The notes under the pieces: generated by a model
The model's database searches: none
What the model saw: only the letters and a program-made list of their open reading frames with translations
What the model was told of the DNA's origin: nothing
Assembly: GCA_030737875.1 (NCBI GenBank)
Contig: CM060920.1
Coordinates: forward strand, 477,306,861 to 477,370,860
Reading direction: 5' to 3'
DNA: 64,000 bases
Source: Allium sativum
Taxonomy: Eukaryota; Streptophyta; Magnoliopsida; Asparagales; Amaryllidaceae
Part shown: one piece after another, positions 1-11,037 of the stretch
How the letters are laid out: the number at the start of each line of letters is the position of its first letter
Numbering within the stretch: the first letter of the stretch is position 1
Program-made: the position numbers and the translations under genes

Positions 1-135
1 AATTTTTGAAATTTAGAAAATTCTCAGAAACTGAAAAGTTGGAGAATGGAAGCCTGATCGATCGTAGAGCTGAATAATCAAACCACTTTCGACTTTGTTC
101 CTTTTCGGGGACGAAAAGTTTTAAGTGGGGGAGAT
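1..135 (+). mobile_element. 3' end of internal region of family-A LTR retrotransposon, with polypurine tract
   Basis: The segment ends in a purine-rich run (about 123-134, AAGTGGGGGAGA) directly before the TG of an LTR. It is preceded by a TTTCGGGGACGAAAAG-like stretch that is typical of the 3' end of plant Ty3 elements. The polypurine tract primes plus-strand DNA synthesis. No coding sequence is readable here, and the rest of the element lies left of the window. Confidence 0.8.
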
Positions 136-1038
136 TGTAACAACCCGAAAATCTGGGCCAGTTTAAAATTTTTATTTTGGCAATTTTAGCGAATTTAGAT
201 TATTTAAAATGAATTATTTTAAATAATATCGACGAGAAATTTATTTTGAATATAATTATAACGTATATATTATATACGTCGTCGTTAGAATATAAATAAT
301 TATATATAATTATAAATGGAATTGAAAATGGCGCGGTAGTTCGATAATTCGATTTCAAACTTCAATTGAATGTACCGGGTGCAAAACAATCCGGATTTTA
401 GTGAAACCAAAAATAATGGAATCTAATAGTGAATATCTTTCCAACGAATCCGAAAAAATCAAAAGTTCGTAGTGGGAATCAAAAGTTATGTCCAGTTGAA
501 AATTCTGAATAGTCGCTATGGAATTCAGGCCCTTAAAAATGGACATTTTGCAAATGACCTCGGATTTCGACGAAACCACTTTTGTTGGGTCCGTGATGTA
601 AAGTTATTGCTAGATTCCAAGTTTCATAATTTTTCGAATCAATATGTGAGCGTAGCAAAGGAAAACGCGTTTGACCAGTTTCAGTTGATTTTAATCGACT
701 GGAAATTGGCCATTTTTCTAACGGTCTCGGAATTCGACGAAACTAGTTTTGTTAGGACCGTATCGTCAATACGAAGCTAGAAAATATTTTTCTGGAATTT
801 TTCTAGTTAGTATGTGACCCCGGTAATTTGAAATGTACGTTTAAAATTCAATATAGTGATTTAAATGTAAATTAGACAGAAACTGATCGAAACAGTCGAA
901 TCAACTTGCGATACATATCCCATTGGGTTCGGAATGGGGGTAATATGCTATGGACGGCAGGCGGTGGACCTCGTTTAGGGGTCGTATGTAAAAGTCAACA
1001 TTTTAGTAATTAAATTAATAAAAAAAAACCTCTTCTTT

Positions 1039-1044
1039 TATATA
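1039..1044 (+). promoter_or_regulatory. Putative TATA box of LTR A1
   Basis: TATATA lies about 900 bp into the LTR and is followed by a C-rich leader containing AACCCTAGC, a common plant leader motif. This suggests U3 is about 0.9 kb and transcription starts near 1070. Confidence 0.5.
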
Positions 1045-1402
1045 GGCCCCCCCTTCTTTTCTTCCCCGACAGTCATTTCTAAAATTAAAAAAAAAAAAAA
1101 AAAGGGAGAAAGGCATCGACGGAACCCTAGCAGCGCTCGCCCCCCCTAAAGCGCCGCAGCCCACCACCGAAGCCCTCCCTCCCTCGACGAACTCCCACCG
1201 AAGCCCCCCCCTGGACCCAAAAACCCGACGCGACCCCAAAGCCTCACCCCCCTGGCCCCACCTCCAGGCCACCGCGCCTGACAACCCGCGAACCCCCCCC
1301 TCCTCCGTTGAACTCTCAGCAGGAATTCCCCCCTAGCTCTCCATCGCCCTGAAGCCGACGCCCCCATCTTCGCTTACAGTAAGTTTTTATTTTTATGTTT
1401 TA

Positions 1403-1670
1403 TTTAGCTGATTTTTTATTTAAAGTTTAACTGATTTTTATTTAAAGTTAAGCTGATTTTTATTTAAAGTTAAAACTGATTTTTATTTAAAGTTAAGCTG
1501 ATTTTTATTTAAAGTTAAGCTGATTTTTATTTAAAGTTAAAACTGATTTTTATTTAAAGTTAAGCTGATTTTTATTTAAAGTTAAAACTGATTTTTATTT
1601 AAAGTTAAAGCTGATTTTTATTTAAAGGTAAAACTGAATTTTATAAAGATTTAAAACTGAATTATATAAG
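1403..1670 (+). repeat. Tandem array of 22-23 bp units in LTR A1
   Basis: About eleven copies of a unit reading roughly CTGATTTTTATTTAAAGTTA are arranged head to tail. The array starts shortly after a GTAAGT splice-donor-like site at 1379. A GATGCAG acceptor-like site ends at 2092, so the array could be intronic; that is inference. Confidence 0.85.
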
Positions 1671-1716
1671 GCATATAAAACTGATTTTAATTTTAAGTTA
1701 AAAGGAAAAATCTTTG

Positions 1717-1945
1717 AAATAAAAATTCGATTTTTATATATTGAACTTCGAATGGAAAATTCGATTTTTATATATTGAACTTTGAAATAAAAATTCGATT
1801 TTTATATATTGAACTTTGAAATAAAAATTCGATTTTTATATATTGAACTTTGAAATAAAAATTCGATTTTTATATATTGAACTTTGAAATAAAAATTCGA
1901 TTTTTATATATTGAACTTTGAAGTAAAAATTCGATTTTTATATAT
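1717..1945 (+). repeat. Tandem array of 33-34 bp units in LTR A1
   Basis: About seven head-to-tail copies of a unit containing AAAATTCGATTTTTATATA followed by TTGAACTTTGAA. Each unit contains the self-complementary core AAAATTCGATTTT. Confidence 0.85.
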
Positions 1946-3055
1946 GTAGTGAAAGCGGACAACGAAGGTGACAAAAAGGCGAAACGACGAAGACTTCTGC
2001 AAATGAAGAGCCGTGGAGCTAGGATAGCTATAGGTGAGAATTTCTCACCTCTCAAATTCTTTTTCTAGTTATATATATATACTAGGATGCAGACGGTGCT
2101 TAGTAGCACCCGACACAATCGTCCACAGACCATGGACTTGTTTGTTTGGCTGTTTGGTTATTGATTGTGATATTGGTTTGAATGTGGTTTGTGGTGTGAA
2201 AAATCGAATCGATAAATTGGTTAGGATTAGACGTGCGCCGTTATAAGGCGAAGGAGTAAGGCTAGGTTAGATTCTTACTCCAAATTTTGTGGTTTGCATA
2301 ACGAATTGATTTGATTGATGTGTGAATGGCGTGGGCCTTCACTAGACCGGGGATAAGGCTAGGCCTCGTCCCGTTTCTAGTATCGTGCCGTTATGCCGCC
2401 GAAATTTTCTAAAATATGTTAGAAAAATAAAAATATCATTTTATTGTGGAAATGAATTGAATAGAAATTCATAGGTTGGAATAAAATGTTTTAGCGTTAA
2501 AAATATAATTTTTAACGTGAATGTGAATAAATAAATATTCATTTACAAACCAGACGGTTTGTTTATGTACACTTATTTGAATGACATTGATTGGGAAGAT
2601 AAATTTTACACATCGCCCAACTGCACAAATAAAATATGTGTTTGATTGTTTGAAACCCCACACGGGTGTTAGGATGAAAGTTGAAGTTCACTCATCCTGA
2701 TTGATTAAATATGTCGATCGATTGATTGACAGGCTGTTATAAGCGTTGAATATCTATATTTGATGCTTATACAGTGTAGTGCACTTTGGTTGATGGTTGA
2801 TTATTTTTCAATGCTATGATATACATGTGTTGTATGAAAATCCATATAATTAACTTTATATGGTAATTGATTGGGCCTCATTCCAGTTTTAAAAATAGAA
2901 ATATTTGAAATAGAAATATTCGAAATGGAATATTTGAAAATATCAATATATGAAGCCGTGTTGATTAGATTGACGCCATTTTGACGTGAACGATATTTAT
3001 ATCGATTTTATTCATTTTAAAATGAATATTAAAAAGTAATTTTGAAATCGAATAT

Positions 3056-3385
3056 TTCGAAATGAATTGAATTGAAAACGATTTCGAAATGAATTGAATT
3101 GAAAACGATTTCGAAATGAATTGAAAACGATTTCGAAATGAATTGAATTGAAAACGATTTCGAAATGAATTGAATTGAAAACGATTTCGAAATGAATTGA
3201 ATTGAAAACGATTTCGAAATGAATTGAATTGAAAACGATTTCGAAATGAATTGAATTGAAAACGATTTCGAAATGAATTGAATTGAAAACGATTTCGAAA
3301 TGAATTGAATTGAAAACGATTTCGAAATGAATTGAATTGAAAACGATTTCGAAATGAATTGAATTGAAAACGAATTCGAATTGAA
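3056..3385 (+). repeat. Tandem array of 27-bp units in LTR A1
   Basis: About a dozen copies of a 27-bp unit (core CGATTTCGAAATGAATTG), several of them identical. Because 27 is a multiple of three, the reverse strand gives a spurious frame with a nine-residue repeat at 3029-3412. It is not a gene. Confidence 0.9.
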
Positions 3386-4260
3386 TTGAAAGTGAATTGA
3401 AAGCGAATTCAAATTGAATTGAAATTTGAATTGAATAGAAATGAATTTTGAAACGAATCTATAAAGAAGAATTCAATTTTGCTTTGAATTGAAATGGAAG
3501 TTGAAATAGATTTTGAAACGAATTCAAAACTATTTATATAATTCGTTTTAAATAGAAATCGACGAAATATATATTATATATATTATATATATAATATAAT
3601 GGCCTGAATAGAACGCGCCGCGGCAGTTCGCGAATTTCGACCATTTATTTCAAACGGACATTACGGGAGATCCGACCGTCGGATTCTCCTAAAACCGGAA
3701 CCGTTGGGTTCGTATCGAAAAGAGCTTTCTAATGAAGGTTAGAAATTTGAAATCTAACGGTTGGATTTGGAATTATGTCCAAATCAAATTCGAAAAAGGT
3801 CGCTGTAAGTGCAGTTCGATGGCCGTTGATGGAAATCGACTGTACGGGCCTTGATAAAATTATTAAAAATAGTAATAATTTGTGTAAAATCATAAGAAAT
3901 GATTTGTGAAGATTTGGGATGAAAAACTCCGTATTTGAAAAGATAAAAATAGATTTTTATCGAAATGAACTAGTTTTGAACTAGAATTATAATTCTATTT
4001 ATTTTTAAATAAATAAATTGAATTTGAAAAGGGTTTTGAAAATAACCAAAATTTCCAATGATTGCATTGGAGTGGATTTGAATCGAAATTGTCTTCGGAA
4101 TATTTCGATGTTGGATTTCGGGATTATACGGATGTTGTTACGGAAATTTGAAAGATATATATTTATATCGTTATTTCCAATACGACATTTGTTAATCGTA
4201 GAATTTGATATTGAATATAAGCCGATATATTTTCTATTCAGAGCCTTATATTGAATATCA

Positions 4261-4666
4261 AATGGGATTTGGGTTTGTCGTGAATGGTGTCTTCACTAAC
4301 ACTGTTCTTGAACCCAGTTGAGAAAAGATTAAATCTTTTTATTTAGATTTAATGAAGTGTACCAATTAAATAATATTTAATTGGAATTGAATTGATATTG
4401 ATTTTTGGGTTTATCGTGAACAGTGTTTTAAATAACACTTGTTCTTTAACCCGATAATTAATGAATGGGATTTGGGTTTGTCGTGAATGGTGTCTTCACT
4501 AACACTGTTCTTGAACCCAGTTGAGAAAAGATTAAATCTTTTTATTTAGATTTAATGAAGTGTACCAATTAAATAATATTTAATTGGAATTGAATTGATA
4601 TTGATTTTTGGGTTTATCGTGAACAGTGTTTTAAATAACACTTGTTCTTTAACCCGATAATTAATG
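4261..4666 (+). repeat. 203-bp direct duplication of paired hairpin units in LTR A1
   Basis: 4261-4463 is repeated almost exactly as 4464-4666, and a third partial copy follows to about 4730. Each copy contains two potential hairpins bounded by GGGTTT and AACCC arms. Inner complementary arms such as GAACA and TGTTC add further pairing. Confidence 0.85.
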
Positions 4667-6561
4667 AATGTGACTTTGGGTTTATCGTGAACCGTGTTTT
4701 AAATGACACTGATTCTTTAACCCAGTCACAGATTAAAACTAAGTGGAGTTTTAATGAATCTTTAATTAGATTGAAAAGATCGAGAATGGAGTATCACCAG
4801 TTTTGCTCCAGGCGATAGTTAAATCTTTAATTAGATTTGAATGTGAAATTTAGAAACTAACTGGCGGTTAGCCAAGCAGAATGGTTTTCTGGATATTGAT
4901 CTGATGTTGGTTTCGGCCTTCGGGGTTAATATTTGGGGAATTATTCTCTTGATTAATTTACGGTTAGAGACTAATGAATTGGAATGAGGCGTATGTTGTG
5001 TTTGTGTAACACTTATTTAAAATATACGCGAGTTATTCGGAAAGACCGGGTTTATCCCATTCTGAGTAACTGATACGACGATAAGTCGAAGATGAAGACG
5101 ATGGTCGAAGACCGGAGGTCTTCACGTCGTTTGGGTGATAACTGATGATCTTGATTGGGCTGTACACCCAAGAAGATGGAAACAGTTAGTGATCGTCCAG
5201 ACGTACTTGGAGATCGATGGATATGCGGGGTACTAGGTGCCTCCGGTTTCGTTCAGACCCAGAACGGACTTGTAAATGGACTGTGTGTCTGACATCGGAT
5301 TTCATTCTGTGTGACTGATATCGGTTGCATAGGATGGTTTGCCTGTGTGGCATGCTAAGATGCAAATGATCAAGGCTTCTGTTGAAAAGCAAAGTCTTGT
5401 GGTGATGATCAAAGCAAGGCCTTTGTGGCGTAGCTTTGTGTAACGTTTGATTCGCGAGTTTCACACCCGGTATGAATCAAAAACGGGAGACGGACGTCAG
5501 GGAGGGCATGCGTTTCTTTCTAGCTAGAAGTGGCGTCAGTGGTTTTACACGCCCTGACGAGTTTGACTTATGTGGTTGTTGCTGTTGCGAGGCGCCTCGG
5601 ATTGATCGGTCGTTCTCGAACCGATGGAGTCGTTTAGTTGGCTCGTTTACGCCCCATAGGGCGGGGAAACGCATGTTCAGGCATTTTAATCCACTCCGTG
5701 TGGACCGGCCCTGAGGATCCAAAGGCTTGACTGAGTACTTGCCTGAGGGGCGGGCTAGAGCGTCTCGAATCGGTTGAGGACTATCTTTTGCCTCGGTTCA
5801 TAGATGGAAATCCAATTTCCAAATACGTGACATTTGCGGTTTAATTTGTAAACCTACATATGGCGACATGATATATGGTACCCATGCCGCCTATGATTGA
5901 TACTTATGATTTGAAGTTGTTTTATACTCTATGCACTTATAATAGTATCAAATGATTTGTTTTAACCGTATCAAGCATTCTTTGGCTGTTATAAGGGAAA
6001 ACCCTATCCCCCGGCTTGCGTTGCATTGTGTGATAGGACCTGGGTCTTATAACAGCTTCATTTTTCTTTATTTAGCATTGCGCTGTTGTTTTATGCACTG
6101 GTATTCTTGGGAGGAAACCCGTTCCGTGTTATGCGGCGTGGTCCCTTGATTTACCGAACATTTAAAATAAAGATAACTGTTTTAGTTCTCACACCAGTCA
6201 CATGACTGACCTGGAGTTTATTGTTTTAACCTAAACTCTGGGTGCCCTTATTTTGACACGGGCAGCTAGTAGTTTTGGTTTTGCAGATTTATATTCACAG
6301 GATCCTGGTTTACAGCTGGAACGATATCCGGAAAGCTTTGTATCCGTATATCCCATTCTAGTTGTGTATTGTATTATTTTCCGCTGCGATGTATTTAAAT
6401 CTCAGATATTTCTGTGTAATATTCATTCATACTCTGTATATTCTTGTACTCTGATGCATTGTTGTAATATATAATGAAATGTTCTTCTGTATGCGTTCTG
6501 TTGTGGTTTGTTCTCGAACTATCCGACGCTTTCCTTTACGGGGAAGTTACGGGTCGTCACA

Positions 6562-7343
6562 GTTATACACATATATTTATAATCAAATCAATTCAAAACA
6601 TGTGAATTTATAAAACCTCTTTTCCTTTTCAAACAAATTTTTCATTCCCAAATTACTATGGTAGCAATCCATCACTCAGAAACTTGAAAATGAATATTGA
6701 TAATGTCGCGATCCATTATCATAATTATTTTCTCGCCACTGAAGTGATTTCAGTGCTTAATCCCTTTAAAAATCCATTTAAAAACCATTCTTGTTCAAAA
6801 ATCCTTCAAAATAACGTTATATTACTATAAAAATACTTCAAAAAATATTTCTGAACATCTGGGATACAAATTCTCAAATTCTGGTTTGAATTTAATTTCA
6901 GTTCATCTTATTTATGTATGTTTTCCATATACAGGTTATATTTGGTAATATATAACCATTTCAACATTTTATAATTCCATTTGGTTGTAATAACAATCAA
7001 CACATCTTTATACTATAATTTAGAAATTATTCCATTTATATTAAAATAATTTTTTTAAGCAAAATTATTTCATTTACCCATTTTTAAAACAATACTGTAT
7101 CGAATTGCTTTGTTCGAGAGTTTAAAAACACCTATCGATACACTTTTACATTCCGTATCGACCGGAATTAATAAACCACTCAATAAACCAGTCAACACAA
7201 TATTAAACAATTTTACGTCAAATCTACAAATACGCGCTAATATATATACACTCAAACTCAATCTAGGGTATCACTAACCCAATCTCTATTGAGTTGCGCC
7301 ACAGAGCCAAGGTTACTACTCAACCTTCAGCTCTGATACCAAA
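6562..7343 (-). mobile_element. Partial internal/leader region of family-B element B3
   Basis: On the minus strand this follows the U5 end of an LTR and starts with the primer binding site. It matches the leaders of B1 (31357 onward) and B2 (63681 downward), including the region about an ACTCAA...AATCTAGGGTATCACTAA motif. Only about 0.78 kb is present because LTR A1 interrupts it on the left. No gag or pol is readable. Confidence 0.75.
7330..7341 (-). promoter_or_regulatory. Primer binding site (tRNA-Met initiator) of B3
   Basis: GCTCTGATACCA on the plus strand is the complement of TGGTATCAGAGC, the usual plant initiator-tRNA-Met primer site. It lies two bases from the LTR end at 7344. Confidence 0.9.
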
Positions 7344-9486
7344 TGTAACAGCCCAAATTTCCGTACACTTTGAGTAGACTATAACACCACACGTCCAACC
7401 CAAATTGCACAGAAATACGAATCATTATTAGAAAGAAGTTAGAGGATGAGAAATAGAAAGAAATATTAGAATAGAAGAAAACGAAGATCACAAACTCACA
7501 GCGAAACGAATAAAATATATTAAATAACATAACTTTTGAAATACAAATCAGTAATTGTATATACATACCATTATCAAAGCACAACAGTTATTCCTGGAAC
7601 AGTTATAAACACCTGTTTCTAGATACAACATAGTACACAGCGAAAATATGATAGTCTATAGCTAACTGGTGAAGCCTCCTGCTTCAAACTCCTCCGAGTG
7701 AATCTGTAAAATCCCGACTACTTGACTGCCCGTACAAATTTGGGCACCCAAGAGTCAGGAAAAACAAACAAAATAACTCTGGGTCAGTCATGGTACTGGT
7801 GTGAGTAAACTCCAACCATTTGTTTAACTTTCAAAATCCTTTCGAAAGAAATGATAATTGTAAGGCCGATCCACACATAAACACGGATGGCTTTTGCCTT
7901 ACGATGACCAAAAATATTTTTGATATCAAATCCAGTGATATTATAATAATGTCTACATCAAATACATAGAATCTAGCGGAACGCTTGCATCTCACGCTCC
8001 ATATATAATATAAAATCGAAAACCGCAGGGCGCTTATTGGAGATTGGATTTCCAACATGACAAAGTATGGAACCACCTTCCGATCAGTGTACTCTAGAGA
8101 GGATACACTGGGGTTCAACAAGAATATCTTGCAACCCGGCCCACACATGACCGACCACTCATCTTGCTTGAGTGTATCGAATGTATATCACTAATGGTTG
8201 GGATCAGCAACCGTTTCCCGAAAGGGACAGCATCGATAGATTAAAGAAGCAAATTGAATTTCTCTAGATAGGTGATTATACATCCTAAAGGGAGACCTAC
8301 ATAGCCATGCTGCCTGCCCGATTTTTGTCAATTCCCGGTTGTGAGGCTTGAGGTTTGAATTATCTTTCAGAACAACTGGCCGCCATTCACTTTGAATGTC
8401 ACACCGTTAGATCCATCGGAAATCAATAATTGATTCCCACAAAAATACTCTGATTGTTAGGCTAAAGAAGTTTCCCTTCTTGGCCACCAACTTTGTACGT
8501 TTGAAGGAATCAACGTACGTAATCTCCTTTGAAATACTCTGTTAGACACTCGTCCTTACAAGTTGTCCTGGGTCTGGACAAATTGAAGGCACTGTTCTAT
8601 TAATCCATCTTAAGCAATTTCTACCTAGGGTTAACAGAACAACCCTTGTATTTTACTCCATCTTCAATTATCTTCAGCATAAGTTGATTCATAACGCTTA
8701 TACCAATACGGAGTGTTTTTCAGATATTAAATCTGATCCCGGTCTCTCCATATTGATAACGGAGGTATAAAACAAATCAAAACTTTGATAGTCGTTGATT
8801 TAACTATCAAAGAAACATCCATACAATCAGCGGTCCTATTTCCAATTGGGAATTCTACCGATCAACCATCAAATAACACTGGGCCCCTTTTAAATTAATT
8901 ATTATTTCCAATTCTTAATTCCCATATTTCGTATCCTTTCAAAACTCTATTTTCTCTCTCAATTCTTGGAAAAATAATTTCAATATCCTAATTCCTTTGT
9001 TTGAGAAAAATATCTCTTATCCCCGTTAGAAAACATTTCTATATATATCCACGAGTTCTTATTTTCTTTATTCAGAAAATTTACCTTATTAATATCGGAA
9101 AATATTTCCATATTCCATTCCTTCATTTCTCGTGGACCAATTCACTTCATTTTCTATGCATAGAAAATATCTCTCATTTTATTAGGGGTCAAATTCTTTT
9201 AAATTAACGCGATGTTATAAAACATCGTTATAATTACTCCAACCACTAATCATTTATTAACTAACCATACTAACCAAGTTTCACCATCGAACCTTAACCA
9301 TTCCTCCATCGATAATGAAGTCAATCAAGTTGGGGTATAATTACCTCTCAGACCTTAATTGAACAACATTTTCAAATTTGAAATAGTCAAAGCTCACAAC
9401 TTCAAACAAAACATCACTTACGCGACTTTCGGATTCAATCTAAGGACAAACTTCTTTTACAGAAAAATATTGATTATAACGATAGC

Positions 9487-9790
9487 GTTATAATTGCTGT
9501 TTCCAAATATTTGATTTATATTACCTTTAATAGCAGCGTTACAATTGTTGTCTAGGATCATAGAACATTAATTATAACCATAGCGTTAAGGTCGCTGTTT
9601 AGATTTACAAAACATTTATTATAATGGCAGCGTTAAAATCGCTGTTTATAATTTACAAAACATTTATCATAACGGCAACGTTAAAATCGTTGTTTATAAT
9701 TTACAAAACATTTGTCATAACGACAGCGTTAAAATTGCTATTTAGAAATTACAAAACATTTGTTATTATGACAGCGCTAAAATCGCTGTT
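9487..9790 (-). repeat. 48-bp tandem array with covarying hairpins in LTR B3
   Basis: Units repeat every 48 bp. At 9628-9644 the arms are CAGCG/CGCTG, at 9676-9692 CAACG/CGTTG, and at 9772-9788 CAGCG/CGCTG again. Each pair encloses a seven-base loop. Both arms change together between units. The copy at 9724-9740 is weaker (CAGCG/TGCTA). Confidence 0.8.
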
Positions 9791-10817
9791 TTGAATAAAG
9801 TACCGTATGCGACGCACACGCTTCCGTTGTTCATTTAAAAAAAATAGTCAAAATGTCTGGATTTAAACAATGCAGACATATACCATTCTATTTGTCGAAA
9901 CCCATAAGATAAAGGTTATATAAGGATAAAAATCCGCTTTCCACCTTCTTTACAACAAGACCTCTTTCCTTGGATTTGATTTCAAAAATCTATTTATCAA
10001 TGTTTAACACAAAACTATCTTATGTGCTTTCCTTTGCATTTAAATTTTCTCTTTCAATTACCGTGCTTTGCTTAACTCAATTAAAGTAATCACTTTGGTT
10101 TTAAAAATCAATTTAAACCTTGGATTACAAATCTCTTTATGAAACTCTTATCCCATCCTTGATCAAACTATAATGCCATCAAATCATTTCTTAACTGAAT
10201 CTCCAATTACAATCATTGTTTTAATTATTATTAATTAAATTAACAATTAACTTTATTATTAACTATATTAAAAATAGTTAAATTTTCTATTAACTAAAAA
10301 TAATACAATTATCACTTTAAAAGCTTATTAAATAATAATTAACTTTATTAACACTAACCAATTCGATAATTACTTTAATTTTAGTTAATCGAAGATTAAC
10401 TAATATTTAACACCCTTCGTTAAATTCAAATTAATTTTAATTATTGGTTTCAAAACCATTTTCCATAAATTCAAATTTGAATTTATATTTTCATTTTATC
10501 CAATGAGAAATAATTCGCTTAATTTATACACTCGTTTATATACAACTTCTTGTTTTCTCCATTTACATGTTTTTAGTTTCAACCCTATTCGAAATTACAT
10601 TTCTATTTTTGGAAATAAATTCCCCTTTTTAAAACTCAAATTTCATTTTATATATTCGAAAATATTTTATGGTTTTTAAATACCAATTCTAGGGCCAGTG
10701 ATATTTAAACACAACAAGATCAATCACAGTTAATATATCAAAGCATAGGTCACAACTAATGCAAATACAATAATATAAATGTTGAGGAATCCAGTTGGAT
10801 CCCACCAACCTATTTCC

Positions 10818-11037
10818 CTATATCCACGGATGTTAATCAACATCAATAATATTATTTCACATCAATATGAAATATCGGAACTAATAATCGATCATGATGT
10901 AATCATATCAACCATTTCAACCAATTTTATCAGCTATTCAACCAATCAACCATTGCATAGTATAAAATTACTATAAATTAATTTAAAACTCGTTTATATA
11001 AAAATATAAACGAGGTAGGGTTAGTGAGTTTACTCAC
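10818..11037 (-). other. Intron-like segment in leader of LTR B3
   Basis: Read on the minus strand, a strong donor (AAG then GTGAGTAAAC) at 11037 is followed 220 nt later by an acceptor-like TATAG, then GGAAATAGG. Equivalent segments occur in B1 (219 and 221 nt) and B2 (206 nt). Confidence 0.45.

Larger units (their letters stand above)
136..6561 (+). mobile_element. Giant 3' LTR of family A (copy A1), 6.43 kb
   Basis: The LTR opens with TGTAACAACCCG after a polypurine tract and closes with GGGTCGTCACA, so both ends obey the TG...CA rule. It is far longer than usual plant LTRs. It holds a TATA box near 1039, a GC-rich leader, several tandem arrays (1403-1670, 1717-1945, 3056-3385, 4261-4666) and a block at 5236-5295 that is identical in A2. 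Its tail resembles family B (a CATGACTGACC...GGAGTTTA motif). It interrupts the leader of family-B copy B3 directly to its right, so it was probably inserted into that element. Open frames inside follow the repeats and are not genes. Confidence 0.8.

Noticed and set aside
3029..3412. Minus-strand open frame with a nine-residue repeat
   Set aside because: It is created by a 27-bp DNA tandem array inside LTR A1; the length divisible by three keeps it open.
7330..7341. Possible tRNA gene fragment at GCTCTGATACCA sites
   Set aside because: These are primer binding sites next to LTR ends; no cloverleaf or A/B boxes are present.
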